Source: Luteibacter sp. SG786 (GTDB taxonomy: Bacteria; Pseudomonadota; Gammaproteobacteria; Xanthomonadales; Rhodanobacteraceae). From it: a stretch of 64,000 nucleotides of DNA. Below are positions 10,201-19,874 of the stretch, piece after piece. Below the pieces are notes generated by a model. That model worked only from the letters and a program-made list of their open reading frames with translations. It did not search any database and was not told the origin of the DNA. A program made the translations under genes and the position numbers. Position 1 is the first letter of the stretch, and each line of letters starts with the position of its first letter. Location of the stretch: NCBI RefSeq assembly GCF_011759605.1, contig NZ_JAAOYX010000002.1, positions 186,001 to 250,000 on the forward strand, in the 5' to 3' direction.

Positions 10201-10503
10201 CTAGGTTAATAATAATTCCTCCTCACAATGCGTCCGCAAAGTTAAATCGGACCGGGGGTATGCAACGCAAGTCAATACATACCCTTTCTTTATTTGATCA
10301 TCGTCGAGAAAGTTTTGTTCGCCCTGTTCTACCTTCCCGATTATTAATTTCGCGACGCAACTGGAGCAGCTGCCGGATCTGCATCCCCTGTGCAGATCTA
10401 TTCCTTGCTTTTCAGCCACATCCAAAATGTACTCATCATCGGGCACTTCTATGGTGGCATTGAGCCCTTCTTCCGCATTTTCCAGTTTCACTTTGTATTT
10501 CAT
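10201..10503 (-). CDS. Plant/cyanobacterial-type [2Fe-2S] ferredoxin
   Basis: Small soluble one-electron carrier. The 100-residue product from the ATG at 10503 has the exact plant-type ligand spacing Cys-x4-Cys-x2-Cys-x29-Cys (CRSGSCSSC and VLTC). It also carries segments typical of photosynthetic PetF, such as [28 protein letters not shown] and a C-terminal Glu pair. That differs from the adrenodoxin-type Fdx usual in this group. No reductase or partner oxygenase lies nearby. Base composition is clearly different: I count about 45% G+C over 10201-10500 against low-to-mid 60s in the flanking gene, with AT-ending codons. This suggests recent transfer. A longer in-frame start at 10575 exists but adds no conserved sequence. 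Confidence 0.88.
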   Translation of the reverse strand: MKYKVKLENAEEGLNATIEVPDDEYILDVAEKQGIDLHRGCRSGSCSSCVAKLIIGKVEQGEQNFLDDDQIKKGYVLTCVAYPRSDLTLRTHCEEELLLT

Positions 10504-10689
10504 GTCCTGGTCCCGTCCCTGGTCGATGGAGTTCTCCAGCGGAATGCCCGCGAAGTCAGAAGTACTCCCGCTCAAATGACAGCGTCATGAATCTCGCCCG
10601 CTGGCCGGCAAGATTCGAACATCGTCACGGATAGCGAAGAGTTTTGTGGCATCCAAATCCACCTCCGACTCGAACGGTGAGGCCAGAGC

Positions 10690-10823
10690 CTTCGATGTCC
10701 ACCCTCGCTGCTCAGACAGGTCCTCCGCGTTCGTAAAGGAGGGGCCGCTTGCGCGGCCCGTTTACCTATCTGGCCTTCGGCCGCTCTCTTGTGCGGAACT
10801 CGCCTCGAGGGTGGACACCGAAG
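10690..10823. repeat. MITE-like unit, copy 1
   Basis: About 134 bp bounded by an 18-bp terminal inverted repeat with one mismatch: CTTCGATGTCCACCCTCG at the left and CGAGGGTGGACACCGAAG at the right. Internal hairpins include GGGCCGCTTGCGCGGCCC and GGCCTTCGGCC. There is no ORF of its own. Copy 2 lies 219 bp away in the opposite orientation. Confidence 0.8.
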
Positions 10824-11042
10824 ACTCTCCCAATACCTGAGGCAGAGTGCCCGGAAAGCGGAACGGCATAGACGGCAGGCACCGTGAGCGGCACAGCGTC
10901 GCATCGCCCAGCAAGTCTCGGTGAGGCATTTCGTGGACGGTCCCTTCTCGGGCACCGTGTCACACCTCAAGCATCGCTCGCGCAGGCTACCGTATCGAAC
11001 GCCTGTGCTTTCCCATCACTCCACCGCGCCGACCGGAAGGGT

Positions 11043-11174
11043 CCTTGGTGTCCATCCTCGAGGCGAGTTCCGCACAAGTGAGCGGCCGCAGGCCGATAAG
11101 TACATGGGCCGCGGCGGCGGCCTTCCTTTTCGAACGCGGAGGACTTGTCTGAGCAGCGAGGGTGGACACCAAGG
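11043..11174. repeat. MITE-like unit, copy 2 (inverted)
   Basis: Reverse complement of copy 1 with scattered substitutions. Ends are CCTTGGTGTCCATCCTCG and CGAGGGTGGACACCAAGG. The shared inner sequence includes the CTGCTCAGACARGTCCTCCGCG segment near one end and TTGTGCGGAACTCGCCTCGAG near the other. The last few terminal bases differ between copies but still pair within each copy (CTTCG/CGAAG and CCTTGG/CCAAGG). Confidence 0.8.
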
Positions 11175-11323
11175 GCCCGTGCGAGACGCTCAGGTGCAAT
11201 GCGCTTTGACCACGCCGGGCGAGCGAGCCCCCACGCGTGTCGTTCACTCCGACCGGAGCTACCAGCCACTCGTCCAGCTTGAAAACGGGCGGGAAGGCCG
11301 ACCGAGCGCGGGGACTTAAACGA

Positions 11324-11355
11324 CGAAGGAGCCCCGCTTGCGCGGGACTCCTTCG
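11324..11355 (-). terminator. Terminator-like hairpin after groEL
   Basis: Fourteen-bp stem with one mismatch (CGAAGGAGCCCCGC / GCGGGACTCCTTCG) and a four-base loop, 28 bp beyond the groEL stop. On the minus strand it is followed by only a weak T stretch (TCGTTTAAG), so efficiency is uncertain. Confidence 0.65.
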
Positions 11356-11383
11356 CTTGGAACGCACAGATGGAGAGCGGGAC

Positions 11384-13093
<1,710 letters not shown>

Positions 13094-13105
13094 TCAACCA
13101 GTTAC

Positions 13106-13133
13106 GGTTCACGGTTCACTCTTCACGGTTCAC
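13106..13133. repeat. GTGAACC heptamer array at the groES 3' end
   Basis: Four 7-bp units in a row (plus-strand GGTTCAC, GGTTCAC, TCTTCAC, GGTTCAC). The groES stop codon TGA (complement of 13130-13132) is part of the last unit. The same heptamer occurs after accC, prmA and polA. Confidence 0.85.
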
Positions 13134-13423
13134 GCCTCGAGAATCGCCACGATGTCGTCTTCCTTCAGGAAGACCAGCTCTTCGCCGTCGATCTTGATTT
13201 CCTGGCCGGCGTACTTGCCGAACAGGACGGTCTCGCCTTCCTTCACCGACATCGGACGGACCGAGCCGTTTTCCAGGATGCGGCCATTACCGGCGGCGAT
13301 GACCTTGCCGCGGGTCGGCTTCTCGGTGGCGCTGTCGGGGATGACGATGCCACCGGCCGAAACACGCTCTTCCTCGAGACGCTTGACGATGACGCGATCG
13401 TGCAGCGGGCGCAGTTTGCTCAT
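13130..13423 (-). CDS. groES: Co-chaperonin GroES (Hsp10)
   Basis: Seven-subunit lid of the GroEL chamber. 97 residues starting [17 protein letters not shown]. It has the mobile-loop region ([19 protein letters not shown]) and the C-terminal [15 protein letters not shown] strand. GGAGAAG lies six to seven bases before the ATG at 13423. The upstream in-frame ATGs (to 13453) would place the start in the leader and are rejected. It is first in the operon and lies about 50 bp after a CIRCE element. Confidence 0.97.
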   Translation of the reverse strand: MSKLRPLHDRVIVKRLEEERVSAGGIVIPDSATEKPTRGKVIAAGNGRILENGSVRPMSVKEGETVLFGKYAGQEIKIDGEELVFLKEDDIVAILEA

Positions 13424-13471
13424 GACTTCTCCAACCATGTGATTGACAGACAAGGAAATTAGTACACCCTG

Positions 13472-13498
13472 TTAGCACTTGACCAGGGTGAGTGCCAG
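13472..13498 (-). promoter_or_regulatory. CIRCE operator (HrcA site) of groESL
   Basis: TTAGCACTT, nine bases, GAGTGCCAG. This is the inverted repeat TTAGCACTC-N9-GAGTGCTAA with three changes and the exact 9-bp spacer, 49 bp upstream of the groES ATG. CIRCE binds the HrcA repressor, which is released on heat shock or chaperonin titration. Confidence 0.85.
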
Positions 13499-13611
13499 AA
13501 TTTTAGCCAAAGGTCCCGCCCATCAGGAAGGCCCTTCGATCACCGACAGATGGCGCCGCGCGATACCCGTTCAAGGGCACCGGTGCAAAAAAGACGCGGC
13601 CGGGGGGCACA

Positions 13612-13965
13612 ATGGCCGTCATGTCCCAGCCCGTCGCCATCCTTATCGCCTGTCCGCAAGGCGAACCCGCCGCCGCCCTGGCGCGCGGCCTCGTCAAGGC
13701 AGGGCTTGCCGCCTGCGTGAACCACCTGCCGGGCATGCGGTCCACCTACCGCTGGAAAGGCGAGGTGGTCACCGACGGCGAAGACCTGCTGATCGTGAAA
13801 ACGGTCCGCGAGGCCTTCGCCGAGGTCGAAGCCTTCGTCCTCGCCAACCATCCCTACGAGGTCCCCGAGGTGGTCGCCCTCCCCCTGGTGGAAGGCCACG
13901 CACCTTACCTCGCCTGGCTGGAAGCCGAGACGCGTGCAAGCCAATCCGGAATCGCCCGGTCATAA
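13612..13965 (+). CDS. cutA: Divalent cation tolerance protein CutA
   Basis: Small trimeric CutA1-fold protein linked to copper and other divalent-metal tolerance; its biochemical role is unsettled. 117 residues, with the family signatures LAACVNHLPG and STYRWKGEVV, and YEVPEVVALPL near the end. The ATG at 13612 follows a GGGGGG stretch; a second ATG at 13621 is equally plausible. It sits directly upstream of dsbD, and a CATAAT at 13961-13966 inside its 3' end could be a -10 box for dsbD. Confidence 0.93.
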   Translation: MAVMSQPVAILIACPQGEPAAALARGLVKAGLAACVNHLPGMRSTYRWKGEVVTDGEDLLIVKTVREAFAEVEAFVLANHPYEVPEVVALPLVEGHAPYLAWLEAETRASQSGIARS

Positions 13966-14014
13966 TGACCGACGTTGTCGCGGTTTCGTCGCCGTATCGA
14001 TCCATGGAGTCGAC

Positions 14015-16246
14015 ATGATGTCTGTTGTCCGCCGCGCGCTGCTCCTCGCCGCCGGCCTCGGCCTGTTCGCCACCCTTCCGGCCCTCGCTCAGGACGAGCA
14101 GGAACTCCTGCCTGTCACCCAGGCCTTCCATCTCACGACGGACGCCAGCCAACCGGGCACGGTGAAGCTCCATTGGCGCATCGCGCCGGACTATTACCTC
14201 TACCGGGGCCGGATCAAGATCGCCGCGGCGGACCCGGCGGCGGTGAAGCTCGGAGAGCCGAAGCTTCCCGCCGGCCTGAAGGAGCACGACGAGTACCTGG
14301 GCGACGTCGAGATCTACCACGGCGACATCGAGGCCACGGTGCCCTACACCCTGGCCGACGCCGGTGCAAAGACGATCGCGCTTAACGTCCAGTACCAGGG
14401 CTGCCACGAGGTGGAGCCGAAGATCTGCTACCCGCCGAACACCGAGCATCTGACGCTGGCGATCGGGGCACCGTCCACCATCCCCACGACGGCAGCCGCC
14501 ACGCCGCCCGCCAATGCCGCGGCGCTGCTCGGAGCGCCCACTGCGGGCACGCAGGGTAGCGAAGCACAGCCCCTGCCCGCCGAGCAGGCCTTCCGCTTCG
14601 AGGCGCTGGTGAAGGACCACGGCAGTCTCCTGCTGCGCTGGACGATGCCGAAGGACTACTACCTGTATCGCGACAAGACGCAGATCGCCGTGGTCTCTCC
14701 GGCCGGCGTGAGCGCCGGTGAACCGGAATGGCCCAGCGGCACCGCGCACCACGACGAGCACTTCGGCGACACCATCGTCTACTTCGACCAGGTGGAACTG
14801 CCCGTACCCCTGGAAGGGGCCGCGAAGGCCACCTCCCTGGCCGTGGACGTGTCCTACCAGGGCTGCCTGGAAAACGGCATCTGCTATCCGGTGATGAAGC
14901 GCCGCGTGAACGTGGACCTCGCTGCCGGAACGGCCTCGGTCGGCAGCGCCACCGAGACCCCTCAGCCCACCGCCGCTCCCGCCGAGGTGGCCCCGACGCC
15001 GCCCCCGCCGGGCATGGCGCCGGGCGGCGATGCGCCGGTCGGATTCATCGCCGCCATCGGTCTCGCACTCCTCGGCGGTCTGGTGCTGAACCTCATGCCC
15101 TGCGTGCTGCCCGTCCTTTCGCTGAAGGCGGTCACCGTGCTGGAAAGTGGCGAGAGCCATGCGGCCGCACGCCGCCACGCGCTCTGGTACACGGCCGGCG
15201 TGCTCGTGGCCTTCGCCGTGCTCGGCCTGATCATCGTCGGCATCCGCGCCGCGGGCCACGGCATCCAATGGGGCGCGCAGTTCCAGCAGCCGCTGGCCAT
15301 CGGTGTGCTCGTCTACGTGATGCTCGCTGTGGGCTTGTCGATGTCCGGCGTGTTTGAGATCGGCGGTTCGCTGGGCGGTGTGGGCAGCGGGCTGGCCGCG
15401 CGTTCGGGCCGTTCGGGCGACTTCTTCACCGGCGTGCTCGCCGTGGTGGTTGCCAGCCCGTGCACGGCGCCGTTCATGGGCTCGGCCATCGCCTTCGCTT
15501 TCGCCGCGCCGTTGACCGTGGCCTTCCTGATCTTCCTTGCGCTGGGCCTGGGCCTCGCGCTGCCCTTCCTCGTGATCGGCTTCGTGCCCGCGGTCGCGCG
15601 ACTTCTGCCGCGACCGGGACGCTGGATGGAAACGCTGAAGCAGGCACTGGCCTTCCCGATGTACCTCACTGCGGTGTGGCTGTTGTGGGTGCTGACGAAG
15701 CAGCGCGGTGCGGATGCCGCCGCGCTCGTGCTGGCCGGTGGCGTGCTGCTGGCCATGGCACTGTGGTGGTACGGCCGCAGCCGCGGCGGCCGGGCGCTGT
15801 CCTGGGCGTTCACGGGCGTGCTCGCCATCGGCGCCGCCGCCGCGCTCTGGATGGTGCACGGGCTGCCTGCACCGCAAACCGTCACGACGGCGGCCGACGG
15901 TTCGGTGCCCTACTCGCCCGCGAAACTCGCCGAATTGCGCGCCGCCGGCACGCCGGTGCTGGTCGACATGACCGCCGACTGGTGCATCACCTGCAAGGCC
16001 AACGAGCATGCGGTGCTGGATACCGACGCCTTCCGCGCCCTCCTGAAACGTACCGGCACCGTGTACATGAAGGGCGACTGGACCGACGTGAACGCCACCA
16101 TCGCCGCCTTCCTCGAGCAGTACCACTCCGTGGGCGTGCCGCTCTATGTGGTGTACCCGAAGGGCGGCGGCGAAGGCACGAAGCTGTCCACCGTGCTCAC
16201 CTACGACACCGTGGAGAAAGCGCTCGAGGCAGCCGCCCGCCCATGA
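14015..16246 (+). CDS. dsbD: Thiol:disulfide interchange protein DsbD with two N-terminal alpha domains
   Basis: Carries electrons from cytoplasmic thioredoxin across the inner membrane to periplasmic thiol proteins (DsbC, cytochrome c maturation). 743 residues, against about 565 in E. coli. The order is: signal peptide 1-25; alpha domain 1 (about 33-150, Cys130/Cys138); linker; a second alpha domain (about 188-305, YQGCLENGICYP, Cys284/Cys290); Pro/Ala linker; eight-helix membrane domain with NLMPCVLP (Cys363) and ASPCTAPF (Cys483); and a thioredoxin-like gamma domain with WCITCK (Cys657/Cys660). All redox pairs are present. The extra length is a duplicated alpha domain. Start ATG 14015 follows GGAG. 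The TGA overlaps the next gene's ATG. Confidence 0.95.
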   Translation: MMSVVRRALLLAAGLGLFATLPALAQDEQELLPVTQAFHLTTDASQPGTVKLHWRIAPDYYLYRGRIKIAAADPAAVKLGEPKLPAGLKEHDEYLGDVEIYHGDIEATVPYTLADAGAKTIALNVQYQGCHEVEPKICYPPNTEHLTLAIGAPSTIPTTAAATPPANAAALLGAPTAGTQGSEAQPLPAEQAFRFEALVKDHGSLLLRWTMPKDYYLYRDKTQIAVVSPAGVSAGEPEWPSGTAHHDEHFGDTIVYFDQVELPVPLEGAAKATSLAVDVSYQGCLENGICYPVMKRRVNVDLAAGTASVGSATETPQPTAAPAEVAPTPPPPGMAPGGDAPVGFIAAIGLALLGGLVLNLMPCVLPVLSLKAVTVLESGESHAAARRHALWYTAGVLVAFAVLGLIIVGIRAAGHGIQWGAQFQQPLAIGVLVYVMLAVGLSMSGVFEIGGSLGGVGSGLAARSGRSGDFFTGVLAVVVASPCTAPFMGSAIAFAFAAPLTVAFLIFLALGLGLALPFLVIGFVPAVARLLPRPGRWMETLKQALAFPMYLTAVWLLWVLTKQRGADAAALVLAGGVLLAMALWWYGRSRGGRALSWAFTGVLAIGAAAALWMVHGLPAPQTVTTAADGSVPYSPAKLAELRAAGTPVLVDMTADWCITCKANEHAVLDTDAFRALLKRTGTVYMKGDWTDVNATIAAFLEQYHSVGVPLYVVYPKGGGEGTKLSTVLTYDTVEKALEAAARP

Positions 16247-16782
16247 TCCGCGGTCCGACGCCCTGGATCGTCGCCCTGGCCGTCGCCGCGGCGGCGACAG
16301 GCCTCTATCTCGAACACCGGCGGCTCCATCCGCCGCCGCCGCAGGGCCTTACGGTGGCCGACGTGGGCGACTTTCCGCCCGACGCTACCTTCCTCACGGT
16401 CGACGGCAAGCCGCGCCAGCTTACCGACTGGCGCGGCAAGCGCGTGCTGGTGAACTTCTGGGCCACCTGGTGCGCGCCCTGCCGGCGCGAGATGCCCTTG
16501 CTGAGCGAGAACGCCGCGCGTTATCGCGACCGGAACGTGGCCGTCGTCGGTGTCGCCGAAGACACCGCGGGGGCCGTGCGCGGTTTTCTCGCCGTGCGTC
16601 CGGTGGCTTACCCCGTACTGCTTGCCGATACGGATGCGCCGGGCGGCTCGCTGTCGTTCGGCAACACGCGCCGTGTGCTGCCTTATAGCGTTCTCATCGG
16701 TACCGATGGGCGTATCGTGCGGCGCAAGCTGGGCACCTTCAGCCAGGAGGAACTCGACGAATGGCTAGGGACACCACCATGA
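16243..16782 (+). CDS. TlpA/ResA-like membrane-anchored thioredoxin
   Basis: Periplasmic thiol:disulfide reductase. 179 residues with an N-terminal signal anchor (about 5-22), then a thioredoxin fold with LVNFWATWCAPCRREMP and a cis-Pro region VLPYSVLIG. The ATG overlaps the dsbD stop (ATGA), so translation is probably coupled. This suggests it is a direct client of DsbD, for instance in cytochrome c haem ligation or copper-site reduction. The partner is inference. Confidence 0.9.
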   Translation: MIRGPTPWIVALAVAAAATGLYLEHRRLHPPPPQGLTVADVGDFPPDATFLTVDGKPRQLTDWRGKRVLVNFWATWCAPCRREMPLLSENAARYRDRNVAVVGVAEDTAGAVRGFLAVRPVAYPVLLADTDAPGGSLSFGNTRRVLPYSVLIGTDGRIVRRKLGTFSQEELDEWLGTPP

Positions 16783-17333
16783 ATACCCCGCCCACTCGCG
16801 ACGAAGCCATCGAGGCCACGCGCCTCTGGCTGGAACGCGCCGTCATCGGCCTCAATCTGTGTCCCTTCGCCAAGGCGGTGCAGCGGAAGGGACAGGTGAG
16901 GTATGTCGTAAGCGACGCGCAGCAACCGCTGCAACTGCACGCCGACCTGGTGCGCGAGCTCGAACTGCTGCGCGACACCGATCCCGAGGCGGTGGACACC
17001 ACGCTCCTGATCCACCCCTGCGTGCTCGCCGATTTCATGGATTTCAACGAATTCCTGGAGGTCGCAGACGCCACGGTGGCCGACCTGCAGCTGGAAGGGG
17101 ATATCCAGGTGGCCAGCTTCCATCCGGATTTCCAGTTCGAGGGCACGGCGGCCGACGACATCACCAACTACACCAACCGCTCGCCCTTCCCGACCCTGCA
17201 CCTGTTGCGCGAAGCCAGCATCGACCGCGCGGTGGCCGCGTTCCCCGACGCCGCCGCGATCTTCGAAACGAACATGGAAACGCTGGAGAAGCTGGGGCAC
17301 GAGGGTTGGCGGAAGCTTTTCCAGCACCCGTAG
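16761..17333 (+). CDS. DUF1415 family protein
   Basis: Conserved cytosolic protein without known function. Family signatures visible are AVIGLNLCPFAK near the N-terminus, TTLLIHPCVLADFMDFNEFL, and ASFHPDFQFEGTAADDITNYTNRSP, with conserved Cys and His that could be a metal or active site. The frame from 16761 (AGGAGG ten bases upstream) overlaps the TlpA-like gene by 22 bp; an ATG at 16779 is the alternative start. The stop codon TAG is part of a GTAGGAGCG motif also seen at other gene ends in this window. Confidence 0.88.
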   Translation: MARDTTMNTPPTRDEAIEATRLWLERAVIGLNLCPFAKAVQRKGQVRYVVSDAQQPLQLHADLVRELELLRDTDPEAVDTTLLIHPCVLADFMDFNEFLEVADATVADLQLEGDIQVASFHPDFQFEGTAADDITNYTNRSPFPTLHLLREASIDRAVAAFPDAAAIFETNMETLEKLGHEGWRKLFQHP

Positions 17334-17476
17334 GAGCGTCCGTTTCCATACGGCTGCGTGTGGAAAGTCTCGATCTCCAGCGAACTGCGCCGAACTCCAT
17401 CGAACTGGACAACCTGCGGCGACAGGCGCACACTGCGCCGCGAACCGGGGGAGCCGGACCCGCTAAAAGGTGAACA

Positions 17477-17926
17477 GTGGCCAGGATCCTCGTCCTGCAC
17501 GGACCCAACCTCAATCTGCTCGGAGTGCGCGAACCCTCGGTGTACGGCCGCGAGACCCTGGCCGACATCAATACGTCGCTCCAGACCCGCGCCCAGGCAG
17601 CCGGACACGACCTGGGCTGGTTCCAGTCGAACGCGGAGCACGAACTGGTGGGCCGCATCCACCAGGCGCGCGACGAGGGCACGGCGTGGATCCTGCTGAA
17701 TCCGGCGGCCTTCACCCACACCTCGATCGCCCTGCGCGACGCGCTGGCCGGGGTCGCCATTCCGTTCATCGAAATCCACCTGTCGAATCCGCACGCCCGC
17801 GAGCCGTTCCGCCACCACTCCTATGTGTCGGACATCGCGGCCGGCACGATCTGCGGTTTCGGGGGCGACAGCTACCGTCTGGCACTGGAAGCCGTCCTGC
17901 TCCGACTCGCCGTCCCAGCGGTCTGA
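17477..17926 (+). CDS. aroQ: 3-dehydroquinate dehydratase, type II
   Basis: Third step of the shikimate pathway (3-dehydroquinate to 3-dehydroshikimate). 149 residues, dodecameric type II fold. Motifs are [18 protein letters not shown] (the Tyr is catalytic), [42 protein letters not shown] (catalytic His) and ICGFGGDSY. It uses a GTG start with AAGG upstream. It is followed after 53 bp by accB, the classical aroQ-accB-accC arrangement. Confidence 0.97.
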   Translation: MARILVLHGPNLNLLGVREPSVYGRETLADINTSLQTRAQAAGHDLGWFQSNAEHELVGRIHQARDEGTAWILLNPAAFTHTSIALRDALAGVAIPFIEIHLSNPHAREPFRHHSYVSDIAAGTICGFGGDSYRLALEAVLLRLAVPAV

Positions 17927-17979
17927 ATCCTTTCGTGGCGCGCCTGGCGCGCCCGCCCAACCACCAGAAGGTTTGTCCC

Positions 17980-18441
17980 ATGGACCTGCGCAAGATCAAG
18001 AAACTCATCGACCTGCTCGAGGAATCCAACCTCGCCGAACTGGAAATCAAGGAAGGCGAGGAAGTGGTCCGTCTCTCGCGCGTGCCGAAGGGCGGCGTCG
18101 CCGTGGCCGCGCCGCAGATGATCGCCGCGCCCGTGGCGCCGGCACCCGCCGCGGCCGCACCGGCTGCCGCGCCGTCCGCCCCCGCCGCCGAACCCGGCCT
18201 GCCGCCGGGCCATGTGGTGAAGGCCCCGATGGTGGGCACCTTCTATGCCGCCTCGACGCCGGGCGCTCCGGCGTTCGCCAGCATCGGCCAGCAGGTGAAG
18301 GCCGGCGAGACGCTGGGCATCATCGAAGCCATGAAGATGTTCAACCAGATCGAGGCCGACGTTGCCGGTACCGTCGTCGCCATCCTGGTCGAGAACGGCC
18401 AGCCGGTGGAATTCGACGAACCCATGTTCGTCATCGCCTGA
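17980..18441 (+). CDS. accB: Biotin carboxyl carrier protein of acetyl-CoA carboxylase
   Basis: Carries biotin between the carboxylase and transferase sites in the first step of fatty-acid synthesis. 153 residues: an N-terminal helix region ([17 protein letters not shown]), an Ala/Pro-rich flexible linker (about 50-75), and a lipoyl/biotinyl domain with the biotinylation motif EAMKM and the thumb segment typical of AccB. It is followed 11 bp later by accC. Confidence 0.98.
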   Translation: MDLRKIKKLIDLLEESNLAELEIKEGEEVVRLSRVPKGGVAVAAPQMIAAPVAPAPAAAAPAAAPSAPAAEPGLPPGHVVKAPMVGTFYAASTPGAPAFASIGQQVKAGETLGIIEAMKMFNQIEADVAGTVVAILVENGQPVEFDEPMFVIA

Positions 18442-18452
18442 GGCCACGACGC

Positions 18453-19820
18453 ATGCTCGAGAAGGTCGTCATTGCCAACCGCGGCGAAATCGCGCTGCGG
18501 GTGCTGCGCGCGTGCAACGCGCTCGGCATCAAGACGGTCGCGGTGCATTCCACCGTCGATCGCAACCTCAAGCACGTCGGCCTCGCCGACGAATCGGTAT
18601 GTATCGGCCCGGGTCCCTCGGCCGAGAGCTACCTCAACATTCCGGCGATCATCGCCGCGGCGGAAATCACCGACGCCGGCGCGATCCATCCGGGGTACGG
18701 CTTCCTGTCGGAAAACGCCAACTTCGCCGAGCAGGTGGAGAAGTCGGGCTTCGTCTTCATCGGCCCCACGGCTGACGTGATCCGCCTGATGGGCGACAAG
18801 GTGGAAGCCATCCGCGCCATGAAGGCCGCGGGCGTGCCGTGCGTGCCGGGTTCCGGCGGCCCGCTCGGCGACGACGTGGACGAGAACATCCGCATCGCCC
18901 GCGAGATCGGCTATCCCGTGATCATCAAGGCCGCGGGCGGCGGCGGCGGCCGCGGCATGCGCGTGGTGCGCACCGAGGCCCACCTCGCCAACTCCATCGT
19001 GATGACGAAGCAGGAAGCCAAGGCGGCTTTCAGCAACGATCAGGTCTACATGGAGAAATTCCTGGAAAATCCGCGCCACGTGGAAATCCAGGTGCTCGCC
19101 GACGGCCAGGGCAACGCCATCCACCTCGGCGAACGCGACTGCTCCATGCAGCGCCGCCACCAGAAGGTGGTGGAGGAAGCGCCGGCGCCTGGCATCACGC
19201 CTGAACTGCGCGAGCAGATCGGCAAGGTGTGCGTCGACGCGTGCGTCCGCATCGGCTATCGCGGCGCAGGCACGTTCGAGTTCCTGTTCGAAAACGGCCG
19301 CTTCTACTTCATCGAGATGAACACCCGCATCCAGGTGGAGCATCCGGTGACGGAACTCGTGACCGGCATCGACCTCGTGCGCGAGCAGCTGCTGATCGCC
19401 AGCGGCCACAAGCTGTCCATTCGCCAGGAAGACGTCGTGCTCACCGGCCATGCCATCGAGTGCCGCGTGAACGCCGAGGACCCGGACACCTTCATGCCCA
19501 GCCCCGGCACGGTGAAGCGTTTCGAGGCGCCGGGCGGCCCCGGCGTGCGCGTGGACACGCACCTCTACGACGGCTATCGCATTCCGCCCAACTACGACTC
19601 GATGATCGGCAAGATCATCGTGCACGGCCCGGATCGCGCCACCGCCATCGCTCGCATGCGCATGGCCCTGGCGGAAACGGTGATCGAAGGCGTGAAATGC
19701 AATATCCCACTGCAGCAGCGCATCATGGCCGACGTCGGCTTCCAGCAGGGTGGACAGAACATCCACTATCTGGAAAAACGCATGGCCGAGCAGAAGGAAA
19801 CACCGCCCGCAGGGGCGTGA
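18453..19820 (+). CDS. accC: Biotin carboxylase subunit of acetyl-CoA carboxylase
   Basis: ATP-dependent carboxylation of AccB biotin. 455 residues. Visible features are the N-terminal [11 protein letters not shown], the ATP-grasp glycine-rich loop [13 protein letters not shown], the [10 protein letters not shown] motif, the catalytic region [14 protein letters not shown] and RVNAEDP. Length and motifs are standard. The stop codon TGA lies inside a GTGAACA heptamer that begins an inverted repeat shared with the prmA 3' end. Confidence 0.98.
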   Translation: MLEKVVIANRGEIALRVLRACNALGIKTVAVHSTVDRNLKHVGLADESVCIGPGPSAESYLNIPAIIAAAEITDAGAIHPGYGFLSENANFAEQVEKSGFVFIGPTADVIRLMGDKVEAIRAMKAAGVPCVPGSGGPLGDDVDENIRIAREIGYPVIIKAAGGGGGRGMRVVRTEAHLANSIVMTKQEAKAAFSNDQVYMEKFLENPRHVEIQVLADGQGNAIHLGERDCSMQRRHQKVVEEAPAPGITPELREQIGKVCVDACVRIGYRGAGTFEFLFENGRFYFIEMNTRIQVEHPVTELVTGIDLVREQLLIASGHKLSIRQEDVVLTGHAIECRVNAEDPDTFMPSPGTVKRFEAPGGPGVRVDTHLYDGYRIPPNYDSMIGKIIVHGPDRATAIARMRMALAETVIEGVKCNIPLQQRIMADVGFQQGGQNIHYLEKRMAEQKETPPAGA

Positions 19821-19874
19821 ACAGTGAACAGTGAACCGTGCGCTAGAACGTAGAGCTCACGGTTCACGGTTCAC
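19817..19874. repeat. Inverted GTGAACC heptamer arrays between accC and prmA
   Basis: Left arm is GTGAACA, GTGAACA, GTGAACC plus GTG; right arm is CAC plus GGTTCAC, GGTTCAC. The arms can pair into a stem of about 17 bp around a ~18-base loop, between two convergent genes. Both stop codons (accC TGA 19818-19820, prmA TGA as complement of 19871-19873) lie inside the heptamers. It may act as a transcription end, but there is no T-run. Confidence 0.85.

Larger units (their letters stand above)
10504..11320. other. Gene-free accessory stretch with repeats
   Basis: No convincing gene lies between the ferredoxin start and the groEL terminator. It holds a 10-bp imperfect hairpin just upstream of the ferredoxin gene (10589-10598 with 10607-10616) and the two inverted MITE-like units described separately. 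The ~220-bp spacer between the units (10824-11042) and the tail 11175-11320 contain nothing I recognise. Several ORFs of 60-130 codons cross the stretch in all frames, but they read through the repeats and lack coding character. Confidence 0.6.

Noticed and set aside
10590..10620. tRNA-like GATTCGAAC near the ferredoxin gene
   Set aside because: It resembles a T-loop, but no T-stem, acceptor stem or anticodon arm can be drawn; it is part of a simple hairpin.
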